Assembly (NCBI GenBank): GCA_038277395.1
Contig: CM076193.1
Coordinates: 143,581,813 to 143,645,812, forward strand
Reading direction: 5' to 3'
Length of the DNA stretch: 64,000 nucleotides
DNA from: Dryocosmus kuriphilus
Taxonomy: Eukaryota > Arthropoda > Insecta > Hymenoptera > Cynipidae
In this document: positions 46,136 through 58,800 of the stretch, one piece after another
How positions within the stretch are numbered: position 1 is the stretch's first letter
Layout: the number at the start of each line of letters is the position of its first letter
Position numbers and translations under genes: made by a program
Notes under the pieces: model-generated
Told to the model about the DNA's origin: nothing
Databases searched by the model: none
What the model saw: only the letters and a program-made list of their open reading frames with translations

Positions 46136-46294
46136 AATTGTCTACAACAAATTTTATTTATTTATTTATAATTATTTCCAACAAATATTTTGTACAAGTT
46201 TTTTCTACACAGAAACTAGTTTAATAGGGAAACACTCTTGTGATAAATACTTATTTTCAATTTTTTGATTTTATATCTTTTTTCATCCGAACCA

Positions 46295-46668
46295 CTACTT
46301 CCCTGGATTCTTAAACCCAGAATATCTACCATCATCAAAAAAAGCATCTTGATAATATCCCTCACCGGGTGGTCGATGAGCGATACGTTCAGCATTTGGA
46401 GAAGATGGACGCGAATTAAGATCTATGTCTATATGAGGATGCTGAAAATTAGGGTGACAAGAATCAGGACTTTGAGAAGCTGGATATTGAGAATAAGGAT
46501 AACCAGGATTATGAGGTGCGATTGGCTTAGGAAGTATCGGAACAGGTATTCGACTATCAGAATAAATAATTCTAGGGAGCCGAGTTTTATTATAAGCGCT
46601 GGGTCTCAGGTCTCGGTTTAGGTCAATTTTAGGGCCCGGTTTTTTCTTTCTTAGAGGCCCATATGAAT
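46295..46668 (-). CDS. Secreted proline-rich family, intact terminal exon (copy D)
   Basis: An acceptor (TTTTTCAG) precedes 46668. The exon reads 124 codons in phase to TAG. It has DSYGPLRKKKPGPKIDLNRD, IIYSDSR, PVPILPKPIAPH, a short PYSQYPASQSP repeat, HIDIDLNSRPSSPNAE, and the conserved tail HRPPGEGYYQD..FDDGRYSGFKNPGK. It contains one module where copy B has two. The upstream exons are not in view: homology to the copy B intron stops near 46717, where inserted repeats begin. This copy defines the undamaged form of the family's C-terminus. Function unknown; secretion is inferred from copy B's first exon. Confidence 0.65.
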
Positions 46669-46739
46669 CTGAAAAAATCAATGGAGATTTGATTATTTAG
46701 CGCCTTTAGTTTTTACGCCGGAGCTGATACTATGTAAAA

Positions 46740-46925
46740 AATCTGCCCGCTTCGCGGGTACATTCTCGTAGCGCGCCACACGCGCCCCGCTTTGCGCGAA
46801 GTTTGAACGCGCCTAAAAGGCGCTTCGGCTTCGGCTACCTTCGGCCCAAAAAGGCACCTTCGGCCACACATTCGGCTTCGGACAAAATCAGCCGAAGGTT
46901 TGAACGAAGCCGAAGTTTTGTATTC
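46740..46925. repeat. GC-rich palindromic module and CTTCGG repeats
   Basis: CCCGCTTCGCGGG-type words are followed by multiple CTTCGGCTTCGG and GCCGAAG words. A second CTTCGG cluster lies at 49722-49797. The insertion interrupts the intron of proline-rich copy D. Confidence 0.7.
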
Positions 46926-47031
46926 AACGGTCGAAAATGAACGAACTAGTACGAATATGCAGTTCGCGTGACACCGTTCGATGGCGCTGCATGTCGGTCT
47001 CTCCCTGGACTTGACTTGCATTACTCAAAAC
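46926..47031. other. Short spacer
   Basis: Nothing recognised. Confidence 0.4.
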
Positions 47032-49618
47032 CAGTGTTGCCAAATCTACGGATTTTTCTTCAGATCTCCAGAAATTTTGCGAAATCTCGGATTTCTGAAG
47101 AATCTGAGGATATTTGATCGTAATCTGAAGATTTTTTTCAGTGCTCCATGTTTTTTTTATTGCTTTTACCAAATTTGCCAAACTAGCTAAAAGGAACCAA
47201 TCGCAACTCGAAAATTTTAAAGACTGAAGCTTTTAAAAGCTTCTAATAACTGTAAGTTTTGCATTTGTCTTCCTTTTATTCATAAAAAAATAAAAAGCAA
47301 ACAAAATGCTAGGATTTTTATTTCAATAAAAATCTAAAACAATGCAAGATTAATTTAAAAGTATTCTACCAATAGTGATAGAAAAAAAACATAAATTAAA
47401 AACTTCACTAAAACTAATGTTTTAAATATTTATAGGCTTCGAAGTGCTCTATGGAAATAAAAAAAATATCAATAAAGTATCATGTAGAAATAATTTAAAA
47501 TCCCTCGAATATAAAACCAATTAAATTTATTCCAAAACCTTAGAAATCCTTTAACATATCTTGAAATATTTAGAAATCGAAAAAATCCGTTGGAATAAGT
47601 AAAAATTTGCTAATTTTTTCCACTTAAATCTTGAAATATACTTTTCCTGCGAAATTGATAATTTTTTTTTTCTTTTATATAATTTATAAATTATTCCAGC
47701 AAAATGGAAATTTATTCATACTTTAAAAATTTTTTTAAAATTTCAATCATGAAATATACCTTCCCAACATAATCGTCAATATTTACCAATTCTTGTACAA
47801 CTTTTCTCACACAATTTTGGAAATTATTCTACTAAAATAAAAATTTATTCATTTTTTTTAGAATTTTTTCCATTTAAATTATGAATTCAACTTTTTCTGC
47901 AAAACTGAAATTTTTGGTTCAATTTTTCTTATAAAACTATAGAAATTATTCTAGCAAAATAAAAATTTACCAATTTTTTTCGGAATTTTTGCATTTTATT
48001 AATGAAATATAGTTCTCCTATAAAATTGTCGATTTTTACCAATTCTCGTTCAATTTCTCATATAAAATTTTAGAAATTATTCCAACAAAGTGAAATTTTA
48101 TTCATTTTTTTAAGAATTTTTTTTCATTTAAGTCTTCAAATGTAAATTCGAAGTGTTGTATGTAACTAAAAACGTATCAAAAAAGTATCATATTAGCGAT
48201 TTAATAAAATATTTTATATCTTTTAAAATTCCTTGAAATCTATGGAAATCGTAAAAATGTATTAGAATAAATTACTACAAAATTTTTTTAATTCTTTTGA
48301 AATATTTTTAATCTCTTGAAATTCTTTGGAATGAGTAAATATCTTCAAACCTTTCAAATCTTTTGAAATACCTGAAAATCCTTTCAAATCTTTGGAAATA
48401 TTGTAAAATTCTTTAAAATTACAATATTCTTTGAAATTCCTTGAAATTTTTTGTGTCCTTTGAAATTCTCCGGAAACTTTTAAAACAACTTAATATATTT
48501 AAAATCCTCTGTAAATGTTTAAATTCCTTTATACCTTTTGAAATCGCAGAAATTATTTAAAATTCCTTGAATATAAATGAAAATAAACTTACTTAATTTC
48601 TTTTTAAAAGACCTTTTAAACCAATAGAAATTTTTTAAGTTTCCGGAAATCCTTGGAGATTCAATAAAATTCTTTAAATCTCATGAAGTTCCTTGAAATA
48701 TTTTAGCGTGTCCTGAAATCTTTGGAAATCGTAAAAATCCATTGAAATAAGTAGAAATCGTTTGAAATCTCTTGAAATATTTGAATTCTTGGAAATTGAA
48801 AAAAATCCTTTAAATGTTTTGGAATTCCTTGCAACACATTCAAATCCATTAAGATCTTTGTAAATACTACAAACTTTGAAATCCCTTGAAATTTCTTAAA
48901 TTTGGCTCAAAAGCTTGGAAATATTTTAATTCCTCTAAAAGCTCTTTGAGTTTCTGGAAATCTAAGAACCTCCTTGAAACCGTTAAAATTCCTTAAATTT
49001 AGAGGAAATGTTTGGAAATCTTGGAGATCTTTGAAGTCATTTGAAATTCCATAAACTTTTTATGATGTCTGAAGAAATCGCCTAAATTCCTTGAAAATTC
49101 TTTAGCATCCTTTGACATTCCTTGAAATTTATTGAAATCCGCTGATGTATTTAAAATCTTTAGAAAACCAATTACCTTGAATTTGGAAAACTTTGTACGT
49201 TTTATTGAAACAAAATTGAAACTTGTTGGCGCGAACAATTTTTTGTATCATTTTCCTAAAAAAAGCAGCTTTTCATTGAAAAAAGTATGAAAAAAGTAAA
49301 CAAAGGTGGAATTTAGAAACTAAAATTCACATATATTTTCATTTAAGGAAATAATTAGTTCTACAGTTATACTTGGAATTTTCAGCTTAAAATTACAATT
49401 CATATTTTGTTGCTCAGTTTATAAGACTACTTGCGGTATTTTCAACTTGAAGAGTTGTAGTTCATAATAGCATTGTGAATATTATTAAAAATGGGTCTTT
49501 AAAATCTGAAGATTTTTTGAAAAGATCTGAAGACATTTTTCAAAAAAATCTGAAGACTTCTGAAGAATAATCTGGATAATCTGAAGATATGGCAGATTAT
49601 GGCAACCTGGCAACACTG
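47032..49618. mobile_element. Element with CAGTGTTGCC ends, possibly hAT-like
   Basis: CAGTGTTGCC opens the element at 47032 and its reverse complement closes it at 49618. Both subterminal regions carry multiple CTTCAGAT-like words in opposite senses. CAGTGTTGCC-type ends are common among animal hAT elements. No 8-bp duplication was found and no transposase is encoded, so the assignment is tentative. The interior is AT-rich and repetitive. Confidence 0.5.
48220..49170. repeat. Degenerate CCTTGAAAT-type repeats
   Basis: Dozens of imperfect words such as CCTTGAAATC, TTTGGAAATC and AAAATTCCTT tile this stretch. No coding content. It lies within the element 47032-49618. Confidence 0.7.
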
Positions 49619-49721
49619 CTATTTATATTTTTTTGTAATGGTGCAATTTCAGAAACAGTTTTAAACTTACATGTTATGTATACATAAGTCGGATTTTTGT
49701 CTAGGATATCTAATTTTTTTA

Positions 49722-49797
49722 CCTTCGGCTTCGGCTTCGGCTTCGGCCGAAGGTTGTAACAAGAGCCGAGCAATAGGCTTCGGTTTTGGCTTCGGCC
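49722..49797. repeat. CTTCGG repeat cluster
   Basis: Tandem CTTCGG and GCCGAAGG words. They form the target region of the giant foldback element: the matching flank resumes at 62025 (ACCTTCGGTCGG). Confidence 0.8.
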
Positions 49798-49805
49798 AAA
49801 AAATG

Positions 49806-50615
49806 ACGACCCTGAAGTTTGCTATAGATATGGATTTGAGTTTTTCGGCAGCAATTTTAGCCAAACTAATAGACATATCGAAAAAGCGAAAAGATCATTG
49901 GATTCTTCTCCAAAATGCCTAGATGCGCCTTTTTTATTTTTTTTTTTTAAAACAATTATTTAAACAATTACATTGTTTTTTAACACTTCGGCATTTTTCT
50001 AAGACAAACTTAAAGTCCGATCGAAAAACGGACAGCAGCGCTGGATTCGACTCCAAAATGCCTAGATGCGCTTTTTTTATTTTTTTTTAAAAACAATTAC
50101 TTAAACAATTACAGCGTTCTTAACGCTTCGGCCATTTTACAGGCCAACTAAGAGGCCGATCGAAAAACGGACAACACCAATGAATTCGCACCCAAAATCA
50201 CAAGAATGCACTTTTTTGTTTTCTAAAAAAAGTAATTATTTAAACAAATAAATTGTTAATAACAATTTTTGTAATTTTTTAAACAATTTCAACACTAATG
50301 CCAGCTCCTGATGCTTTTTATATATGAGAATTTTCTTTTCCGAAGTTACAAAGTGACAAAACCATATTGTTAACAATCATATCATATCATGTACGCGCAG
50401 ACGCACTTGTGCCTGGCACCAGATATGGATTTGAGTCTTTCGGCAGCAATTTTAGCCAAACTAATAGACATATCGAAAAACCGAAAAGACCATTGGATTC
50501 TTCTCCAAAATGCCTAGATGCGCATTTTTTTTTTTTTTAACAATTACAGCGTTTTTAACTCTTCGGCCATTTTACAGGCCAACTAAGAGGCTGATCGAAA
50601 AACGGACAACCCTAT
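49806..50615. repeat. Short (left) arm of giant foldback element
   Basis: It contains the unique terminal bases, then the blocks of about one and a third units of the right-arm repeat in reverse orientation. Landmarks are CAAAATGCCTAGATGCG, GTCCGATCGAAAAACGGACA, and the internal unit start at about 50421 (CCAGATATGGATTTGAG). Confidence 0.85.
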
Positions 50616-50784
50616 GGAATTCATTCGTGTTCGAATTGCCCAGAATTTTATAAGGTTTATATTTTTAATTAGTTTTTAGCCAATTTCATTCAATTCTTAA
50701 TTGCAATGAAATTGTTTCCAAGATGCACTACGTGGAAGTAACTAATCTTGCATCTCACCCTGTAAAAAAACTTCAGATTAGTAA

Positions 50785-50875
50785 GGGGGGGGGGGGGGGG
50801 GGGGGGGGGAAGAGAACAGGGTAAATAACAGAATATTATAATATATATATAAAGTAGAGATAAAAATATATATAT

Positions 50876-50905
<30 letters not shown>
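50785..50905. repeat. Poly-G run and (TA)n microsatellite
   Basis: A run of 25 G lies at 50785-50809, then TA repeats at about 50838-50903. They lie downstream of the stop codon of the minus-strand internal gene. Confidence 0.85.
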
Positions 50906-50906
<1 letters not shown>

Positions 50907-50931
50907 CAGGGGTTTCATGCGTATTATTGAT

Positions 50932-52635
50932 TTATTTAAATGATTGTCCTTTTTGCCGTTGTACGTGTCCGTGTGGTGTATGCCAATCTTTGCAAGAGAT
51001 TTTCTTATTATATTTAAAATTTAAACACAATTCGCATTCAAAATTGTTGAAGTGATTCTTCGGTAAGAATATACAATTGTTGTGAACTTTCCTTCTACAA
51101 GAAATGCAACTAATCGAAGATTTTGGTTTCTTCTTGTTCTCGTGGCAACAAACAAGACATCGGTCTTCCACGCTGTGTGATCTGCTCAAACACTCTTGAC
51201 GTAAGGTTTCCCGAAAATCTCTTTCGTTAAAAGAAGCAATGATAGTCGAAGAAGTGTTCTGCGAAAGGGACCGAATAAAGTGTAGTACAAATACACCGCA
51301 ATTGTACCCATCACTTTGTCTTGGAAATTGCATTTTGCCTAATTTCCAGGTAGTTTGGGATAGGTAAATTTTATTCCAAAATATCTGAAAATTGTCCTTG
51401 TAGAGTTCACCCGGGTACGACGGAGTTTGTTTTGGATACAAAATAAACAACTGATTTTTCTCAATATCAGCAAACAGTAGAACCCAGTGACTATTGTCTT
51501 CGTTAAACGGCATGACAACAAATTTCTTACCACCCCATGTAGCTCTAAAACGCTCAAGAACCATGGGTGCGAATATTGTGCCAGGATTTTCTGCAATATA
51601 ATGACCCATTTCGCAATTGACGTAAGCAATCTTGCTTTTGTTTGGTGAATCAGTCAAAGCGATATTCGCACAGAAATCAATACATGCATTACTTAGCCAG
51701 GCGTTATCGTACAAAGTAACGTAATCTTCTCCATACAGATAGAGAACTTTCGTTTCTTCGTGGCTTAACATGTGGGAAACGGCGTACTGACGAGAAGCAT
51801 GTGGAACGAAATAGAAATATTTTTCTACAACCATCCCATTTGAACTTTTAGTAAAGCTGGCTTCTGTCAAAGCTTTTAGGCCTTCCTTTTTAAGGTAACG
51901 ACCATCATAGTGTACGCTCTTGAGTTTTCATCGTTTACACCAAGATTCTGTGGCATTCAGATCACCAGGTTCATTATGCAGTTTCTGTTTGCGCCGTTTA
52001 TTCGTATGCTGCTTCGGCATAGGTTTTTCTAGTCCTTGTTGACTCCAATGCTGCATCATCCTAATCTCTGCAACTACTGCCCGAACTCTTTCCTCCAACT
52101 TCGCTACGATGCGCCCAACTTTTATGTTGGCTACGTTCTCGCATGTTGACTCCTTCACTGTTTTAAAGTGATTTTCCACGTCGGCATTAGTGAAGTGCTG
52201 AGAATCATTCCTGATAATTCCAGTCCAGAAAGGACAAAACGATAAAAGTTTCTCATTCAGGTACTTGGTGAAAACCGGGGATAGGAGATCATTGGCTACA
52301 TTTTCTGCATCACCATCGTGTTCCACCAAGCGAAGTACCTTCTAGTAGATTTGTTGAAAATCATTGAAATAAGGACTTTTCCTGTACATTGCGCATTTCT
52401 TGGAGACAAATGGGTTCTCAGCATTCTTGCTGTCCTCATCCTTGTTGTCGAAGTTCCTTTCTTGGTCCTCATTTGCCCCCTTTGTGGCTACTTCTATCGT
52501 TTGAGTCTTAACATTTTCATATTCACGGACTGGAATTTTTCGCTCTTGTATATAAGATATTGCCTGCAATACGCACTTCGTTTTAAAAGGGGATAAAAGG
52601 ATCAGAAAAAAATACTCGACTTTTCGTAAAAGATC
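50932..52635 (-). pseudogene. Transposon protein with Ulp1/C48 peptidase and PHD finger
   Basis: One minus-strand frame runs from about 52635 to a stop at 50932 and is cut by in-frame TAG (52342-52344) and TGA (51928-51930). The upstream part has FTNADVENHFKTVK, reminiscent of the end of a transposase catalytic domain. The Ulp1-like domain (about 51600-51230) keeps His in NSHWVLL, Gln in FPRQSDG and Cys in YNCGVF. The catalytic Asp expected after the next strand is missing: the sequence reads ILYPKQ. A Cys4-His-Cys3 PHD-like finger follows (CLVC, CISC, HNNC, CELC; about 51170-51030). The N-terminal DNA-binding and most of the nuclease region are absent. It lies between the foldback arms. Confidence 0.75.
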
Positions 52636-52825
52636 ATTCTATTCAGAGCAATGGGCTAGGATTGCCATACACTCGAGTATAATTTTTTTACAAACGCCCT
52701 TTATTTTTTTTGTGTGCAGAAAGTATGAAATCATTTTCATAAAGTGTGGGTAGCATACAAGCACTAACATATAATCGAAATGTGATTTGTGACCGGTTAC
52801 GTACTCGTATGTCTTCGTTAGGTAT

Positions 52826-55800
52826 TCCTGTCCGTTTTTCGATCGGACTTCAAGTTTGTCTTAGAAAAATGCCGAAGTGTTAAAAAACAATGTAATTGTT
52901 TAAATAATTGTTTTTAAAAAAAAATAAAAAAGGCTCATCTAGGCATTTTGGAGAAGAATCCAATGGTCTTTTCGGTTTTTCGATATGTCTATTAGTTTGG
53001 CTAAAATTGCTGCCGAAAAACTCAAATCCATATCTGGTGCCAGGCACAAGTGCGTCTGCGCGTACATGATATGACATGATTGTTAACAATATGGTTTTGT
53101 CACTTTGTAACTTCGGAAAAGAAAATTCTCATATATAAACAGCATCAGGAGCTGGCATTAGTGTTGAAATTGTTTAAAAAATTACAAAAATTGTTATTAA
53201 CAATTTATTTGTTTAAATAATTATTTTTTTTAGAAAACAAAAAAGTGCATTCTTGTGATTTTGGGTGCGAATTCATTGGTGTTGTCCGTTTTTCGATCGG
53301 CCTCTTAGCTGGCCTGTAAAATGGCCGAAGCGTTAAAAAACGCTGTAATTGTTTAAATAACTGTTTTAAAAAAAAAAATAAAAAAAGCACATCTAGGCAT
53401 TTCGAAGTCGAATCCAGCGCTGTTGTCCGTTTTTTCGATCGGACTTTAAGTTTGTCTTAGAAAAATGCCGAAGTGTTAAAAAACAATGTAATTGTTTAAA
53501 TAATTGTTTAAAAAAAAATAATAAAAAAGGTGCATCTAGGCATTTTGGAGAAGAATCCAATGGTCTTTTCGGTTTTTCGATATGTCTATTAGTTTGGCTA
53601 AAATTGCTGCCGAAAAATTCAAATCCATATCTGGTGCCAGGCACAAGTGCGTCTGCGCGTACATGATATGATATGATTGTTAACAATATGGTTTTGTCAC
53701 TTTGTAACTTCGGAAAAGAAAATTCTCATATATAAAAAGCATCAGGAGCTGGCATTAGTGTTGAAATTGTTTTAAAAATTACAAAAATTGTTATTAACAA
53801 TTTATTTGTTTAAATAATTATTTTTTTTAGAAGACAAAAAAGTGCATTCTTGTGATTTTGGGTGCGAATTCACTGGTGTTGTCCGTTTTTCGATCGGCCT
53901 CTTAGCTGGCCTGTAAAATGGCCGAAGCGTTAAAAACGCTGTAATTGTTTAAATAACTGTTTTAAAAAAAAAAAAAAAGCACATCTAGGCATTTCAAAGT
54001 CGAATCCAGCGCTGTTGTCCGTTTTTCGATCGGACTTTAAGTTTGTCTTAGAAAAATGCCGAAGTGTTAAAAAACAATGTAATTGTTTAAATAATTGTTA
54101 AAAAAAAAAAAAAAAAAAAGGTGCATCTAGGCATTTTGGAGAAGAATCCAATGGTCTTTTCGGTTTTTCGATATGTCTATTAGTTTGGCTAAAATTGCTG
54201 CCGAAAAATTCAAATCCATATCTGGTGCCAGGCACAAGTGCGTCTGCGCGTACATGATATGATATGATTGTTAACAATATGGTTTTGTCACTTTGTAACT
54301 TCGGAAAAGAAAATTCTCATATATAAAAAGCATCAGGAGCTGGCATTAGTGTTGAAATTGTTTTAAAAATTACAAAAATTGTTATTAACAATTTATTTGT
54401 TTAAATAATTATTTTTTTTAGAAGACAAAAAAGTGCATTCTTGTGATTTTGGGTGCGAATTCACTGGTGTTGTCCGTTTTCGATCGGCCTCTTAGCTGGC
54501 CTGTAAAATGGCCGAAGCGTTAAAAACGCTGTAATTGTTTAAATAACTGTTTTAAAAAAAAAATAAAAAAAGCACATCTAGGCATTTCAAAGTCGAATCC
54601 AGCGCTGTTGTCCGTTTTTCGATCGGACTTTAAGTTTGTCTTAGAAAAATGCCGAAGTGTTAAAAAACAATGTAATTGTTTAAATAATTGTTAAAAAAAA
54701 AAAAAATAAAAAAGGTGCATCTAGGCATTTTGGAGAAGAATCCAATGGTCTTTTCGGTTTTTCGATATGTCTATTAGTTTGGCTAAAATTGCTGCCGAAA
54801 AATTCAAATCCATATCTGGTGCCAGGCACAAGTGCGTCTGCGCGTACATGATATGATATGATTGTTAACAATATGGTTTTGTCACTTTGTAACTTCGGAA
54901 AAGAAAATTCTCATATATATAAAAAGCATCAGGAGCTGGCATTAGTGTTGAAATTGTTTAAAAAATTACAAAAATTGTTATTAACAATTTATTTGTTTAA
55001 ATAATTATTTTTTTTAGAAGACAAAAAAGTGCATTCTTGTGATTTTGGGTGCGAATTCACTGGTGTTGTCCGTTTTTCGATCGGCCTCTTAGCTGGCCTG
55101 TAAAATGGCCGAAGCGTTAAAAAAAACGCTGTAATTGTTTAAATAACTGTTTTTAAAAAAAAATAAAAAAAAAGCACATCTAGGCATTTCGAAGTCGAAT
55201 CCAGCGCTGTTGTCCGTTTTTCGATCGGACTTTAAGTTTGTCTTAGAAAAATGCCGAAGTGTTAAAAAACAATGTAATTGTTTAAATAATTGTTTAAAAA
55301 AAAAAAATAAAAAAGGTGCATCTAGGCATTTTGGAGAAGAATCCAATGGTCTTTTCGGTTTTTCGATATGTCTATTAGTTTGGCTAAAATTGCTGCCGAA
55401 AAATTCAAATCCATATCTGGTGCCAGGCACAAGTGCGTCTGCGCGTACATGATATGATATGATTGTTAACAATATGGTTTTGTCACTTTGTAACTTCGGA
55501 AAAGAAAATTCTCATATATAAAAAGCATCAGGAGCTGGCATTAGTGTTGAAATTGTTTAAAAAATTACAAAAATTGTTATTAACAATGTATTTGTTTAAA
55601 TAATTATTTTTTTTAGAAAACAAAAAAGTGCATTCTTGTGATTTTGGGTGCGAATTCATTGGTGTTGTCCGTTTTTCGATCGGCCTCTTAGCTGGCCTGT
55701 AAAATGGCCGAAGCGTTAAAAACGCTGTAATTGTTTAAATAAACTGTTTCAAAAAAAAAATAAAAAAAGCACATCTAGGCATTTCGAAGTCGAATCCAGC

Positions 55801-58800
55801 GCTGTTGTCCGTTTTTCGATCGGACTTTAAGTTTGTCTTAGAAAAATGCCGAAGTGTTAAAAAACAATGTAATTGTTTAAATAATTGTTTAAAAAAAAAT
55901 AATAAAAAAGGTGCATCTAGGCATTTTGGAGAAGAATCCAATGGTCTTTTCGGTTTTTCGATATGTCTATTAGTTTGGCTAAAATTGCTGCCGAAAAATT
56001 CAAATCCATATCTGGTGCCAGGCACAAGTGCGTCTGCGCGTACATGATATGATATGATTGTTAACAATATGGTTTTGTCACTTTGTAACTTCGGAAAAGA
56101 AAATTCTCATATATAAAAAGCATCAGGAGCTGGCATTAGTGTTGAAATTGTTTAAAAAATTACAAAAATTGTTATTAACAATTTATTTGTTTAAATAATT
56201 ATTTTTTTTAGAAAACAAAAAAGTGCATTCTTGTGATTTTGGGTGCGAATTCATTGGTGTTGTCCGTTTTTCGATCGGCCTCTTAGCTGGCCTGTAAAAT
56301 GGCCGAAGCGTTAAAAACGCTGTAATTGTTTAAATAACTGTTTTTAAAAAAAAATAAAAAAAGCACATCTAGGCATTTCGAAGTCGAATCCAGCGCTGTT
56401 GTCCGTTTTTCGATCGGACTTTAAGTTTGTCTTAGAAAAATGCCGAAGTGTTAAAAAACAATGTAATTGTTTAAATAATTGTTTAAAAAAAAATAATAAA
56501 AAAGGTGCATCTAGGCATTTTGGAGAAGAATCCAATGGTCTTTTCGGTTTTTCGATATGTCTATTAGTTTGGCTAAAATTGCTGCCGAAAAATTCAAATC
56601 CATATCTGGTGCCAGGCACAAGTGCGTCTGCGCGTACATGATATGATATGATTGTTAACAATATGGTTTTGTCACTTTGTAACTTCGGAAAAGAAAATTC
56701 TCATATATAAAAAGCATCAGGAGCTGGCATTAGTGTTGAAATTGTTTAAAAAATTACAAAAATTGTTATTAACAATTTATTTGTTTAAATAATTATTTTT
56801 TTTAGAAGACAAAAAAAGTGCATTCTTGTGATTTTGGGTGCGAATTCACTGGTGTTGTCCGTTTTTCGATCGGCCTCTTAGCTGGCCTGTAAAATGGCCG
56901 AAGCGTTAAAAACGCTGTAATTGTTTAAATAACTGTTTTAAAAAAAAAAATAAAAAAAGCACATCTAGGCATTTCGAAGTCGAATCCAGCGCTGTTGTCC
57001 GTTTTTCGATCGGACTTTAAGTTTGTCTTAGAAAAATGCCGAAGTGTTAAAAAAAACAATGTAATTGTTTAAATAATTGTTTAAAAAAAAAAAATAAAAA
57101 AGATGCATCTAGGCATTTTGGAGAAGAATCCAATGGTCTTTTCGGTTTTTCGATATGTCTATTAGTTTGGCTAAAATTGCTGCCGAAAAATTCAAATCCA
57201 TATCTGGTGCCAGGCACAAGTGCGTCTGCGCGTACATGATATGATATGATTGTTAACAATATGGTTTTGTCACTTTGTAACTTCGGAAAAGAAAATTCTC
57301 ATATATAAAAAGCATCAGGAGCTGGCATTAGTGTTGAAATTGTTTAAAAAATTACAAAAATTGTTATTAACAATTTATTTGTTTAAATAATTATTTTTTT
57401 TAGAAGACAAAAAAGTGCATTCTTGTGATTTTGGGTGCGAATTCATTGGTGTTGTCCGTTTTTCGATCGGCCTCTTAGTTGGCCTGCAAAATGGCCGAAG
57501 TGTTAAAAACGCTGTAATTGTTTAAATAATTGTTTTAAAAAAATAATAAAAAAAAAAAGCGCATCTAGGCATTTCGGAGTCGAATCCAGCGCCGTTGTCC
57601 GTTTTTCGATCGGACTTTAAGTTTGTCTTAAAAAAATGCCGAAGTGTTAAAAAACAATGTAATTGTTTAAATAATTGTTTTTAAAAAAAAAAAATAAAAA
57701 AGGTGCATCTAGGCATTTTGGAGAAGAATCCAATGGTCTTTTCGGTTTTTCGATATGTCTATTAGTTTGGCTAAAATTGCTGCCGAAAAATTCAAATCCA
57801 TATCTGGTGCCAGGCACAAGTGCGTCTGCGCGTACATGATATGATATGATTGTTAACAATATGGTTTTGTCACTTTGTAACTTCGGAAAAGAAAATTCTC
57901 ATATATAAAAAGCATCAGGAGCTGGCATTAGTGTTGAAATTGTTTAAAAAATTACAAAAATTGTTATTAACAATTTATTTGTTTAAATAATTATTTTTTT
58001 TTTAGAAGACAAAAAAGTGCATTCTTGTGATTTTGGGTGCGAATTCACTGGTGTTGTCCGTTTTTCGATCGGCCTCTTAGCTGGCCTGTAAAATGGCCGA
58101 AGCGTTAAAAACGCTGTAATTGTTTAAATAACTGTTTTAAAAAAAAAATAAAAAAAGCACATCTAGGCATTTCGAAGTCGAATCCAGCGCTGTTGTCCGT
58201 TTTTCGATCGGACTTTAAGTTTGTCTTAGAAAAATGCCCGAAGTGTTAAAAAACAATGTAATTGTTTAAATAATTGTTTAAAAAAAAAAAAAAAAAAAGG
58301 TGCATCTAGGCATTTTGGAGAAGAATCCAATGGTCTTTTCGGTTTTTCGATATGTCTATTAGTTTGGCTAAAATTGCTGCCGAAAAATTCAAATCCATAT
58401 CTGGTGCCAGGCACAAGTGCGTCTGCGCGTACATGATATGATATGATTGTTAACAATATGGTTTTGTCACTTTGTAACTTCGGAAAAGAAAATTCTCATA
58501 TATAAAAAGCATCAGGAGCTGGCATTAGTGTTGAAATTGTTTAAAAAATTACAAAAATTGTTATTAACAATGTATTTGTTTAAATAATTATTTTTTTTTT
58601 TAGAAAACAAAAAAGTGCATTCTTGTGATTTTGGGTGCGAATTCATTGGTGTTGTCCGTTTTTCGATCGGCCTCTTAGCTGGCCTGTAAAATGGCCGAAG
58701 CGTTAAAAACGCTGTAATTGTTTAAAATAACTGTTTTAAAAAAAAAAATAAAAAAAGCACATCTAGGCATTTCGAAGTCGAATCCAGCGCTGTTGTCCGT

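Noticed and set aside
30640..46668. Proline-rich proteins considered as antimicrobial peptides or silk
   Set aside because: No diagnostic motif of either class is present; only a signal peptide and proline-rich repeats are visible.
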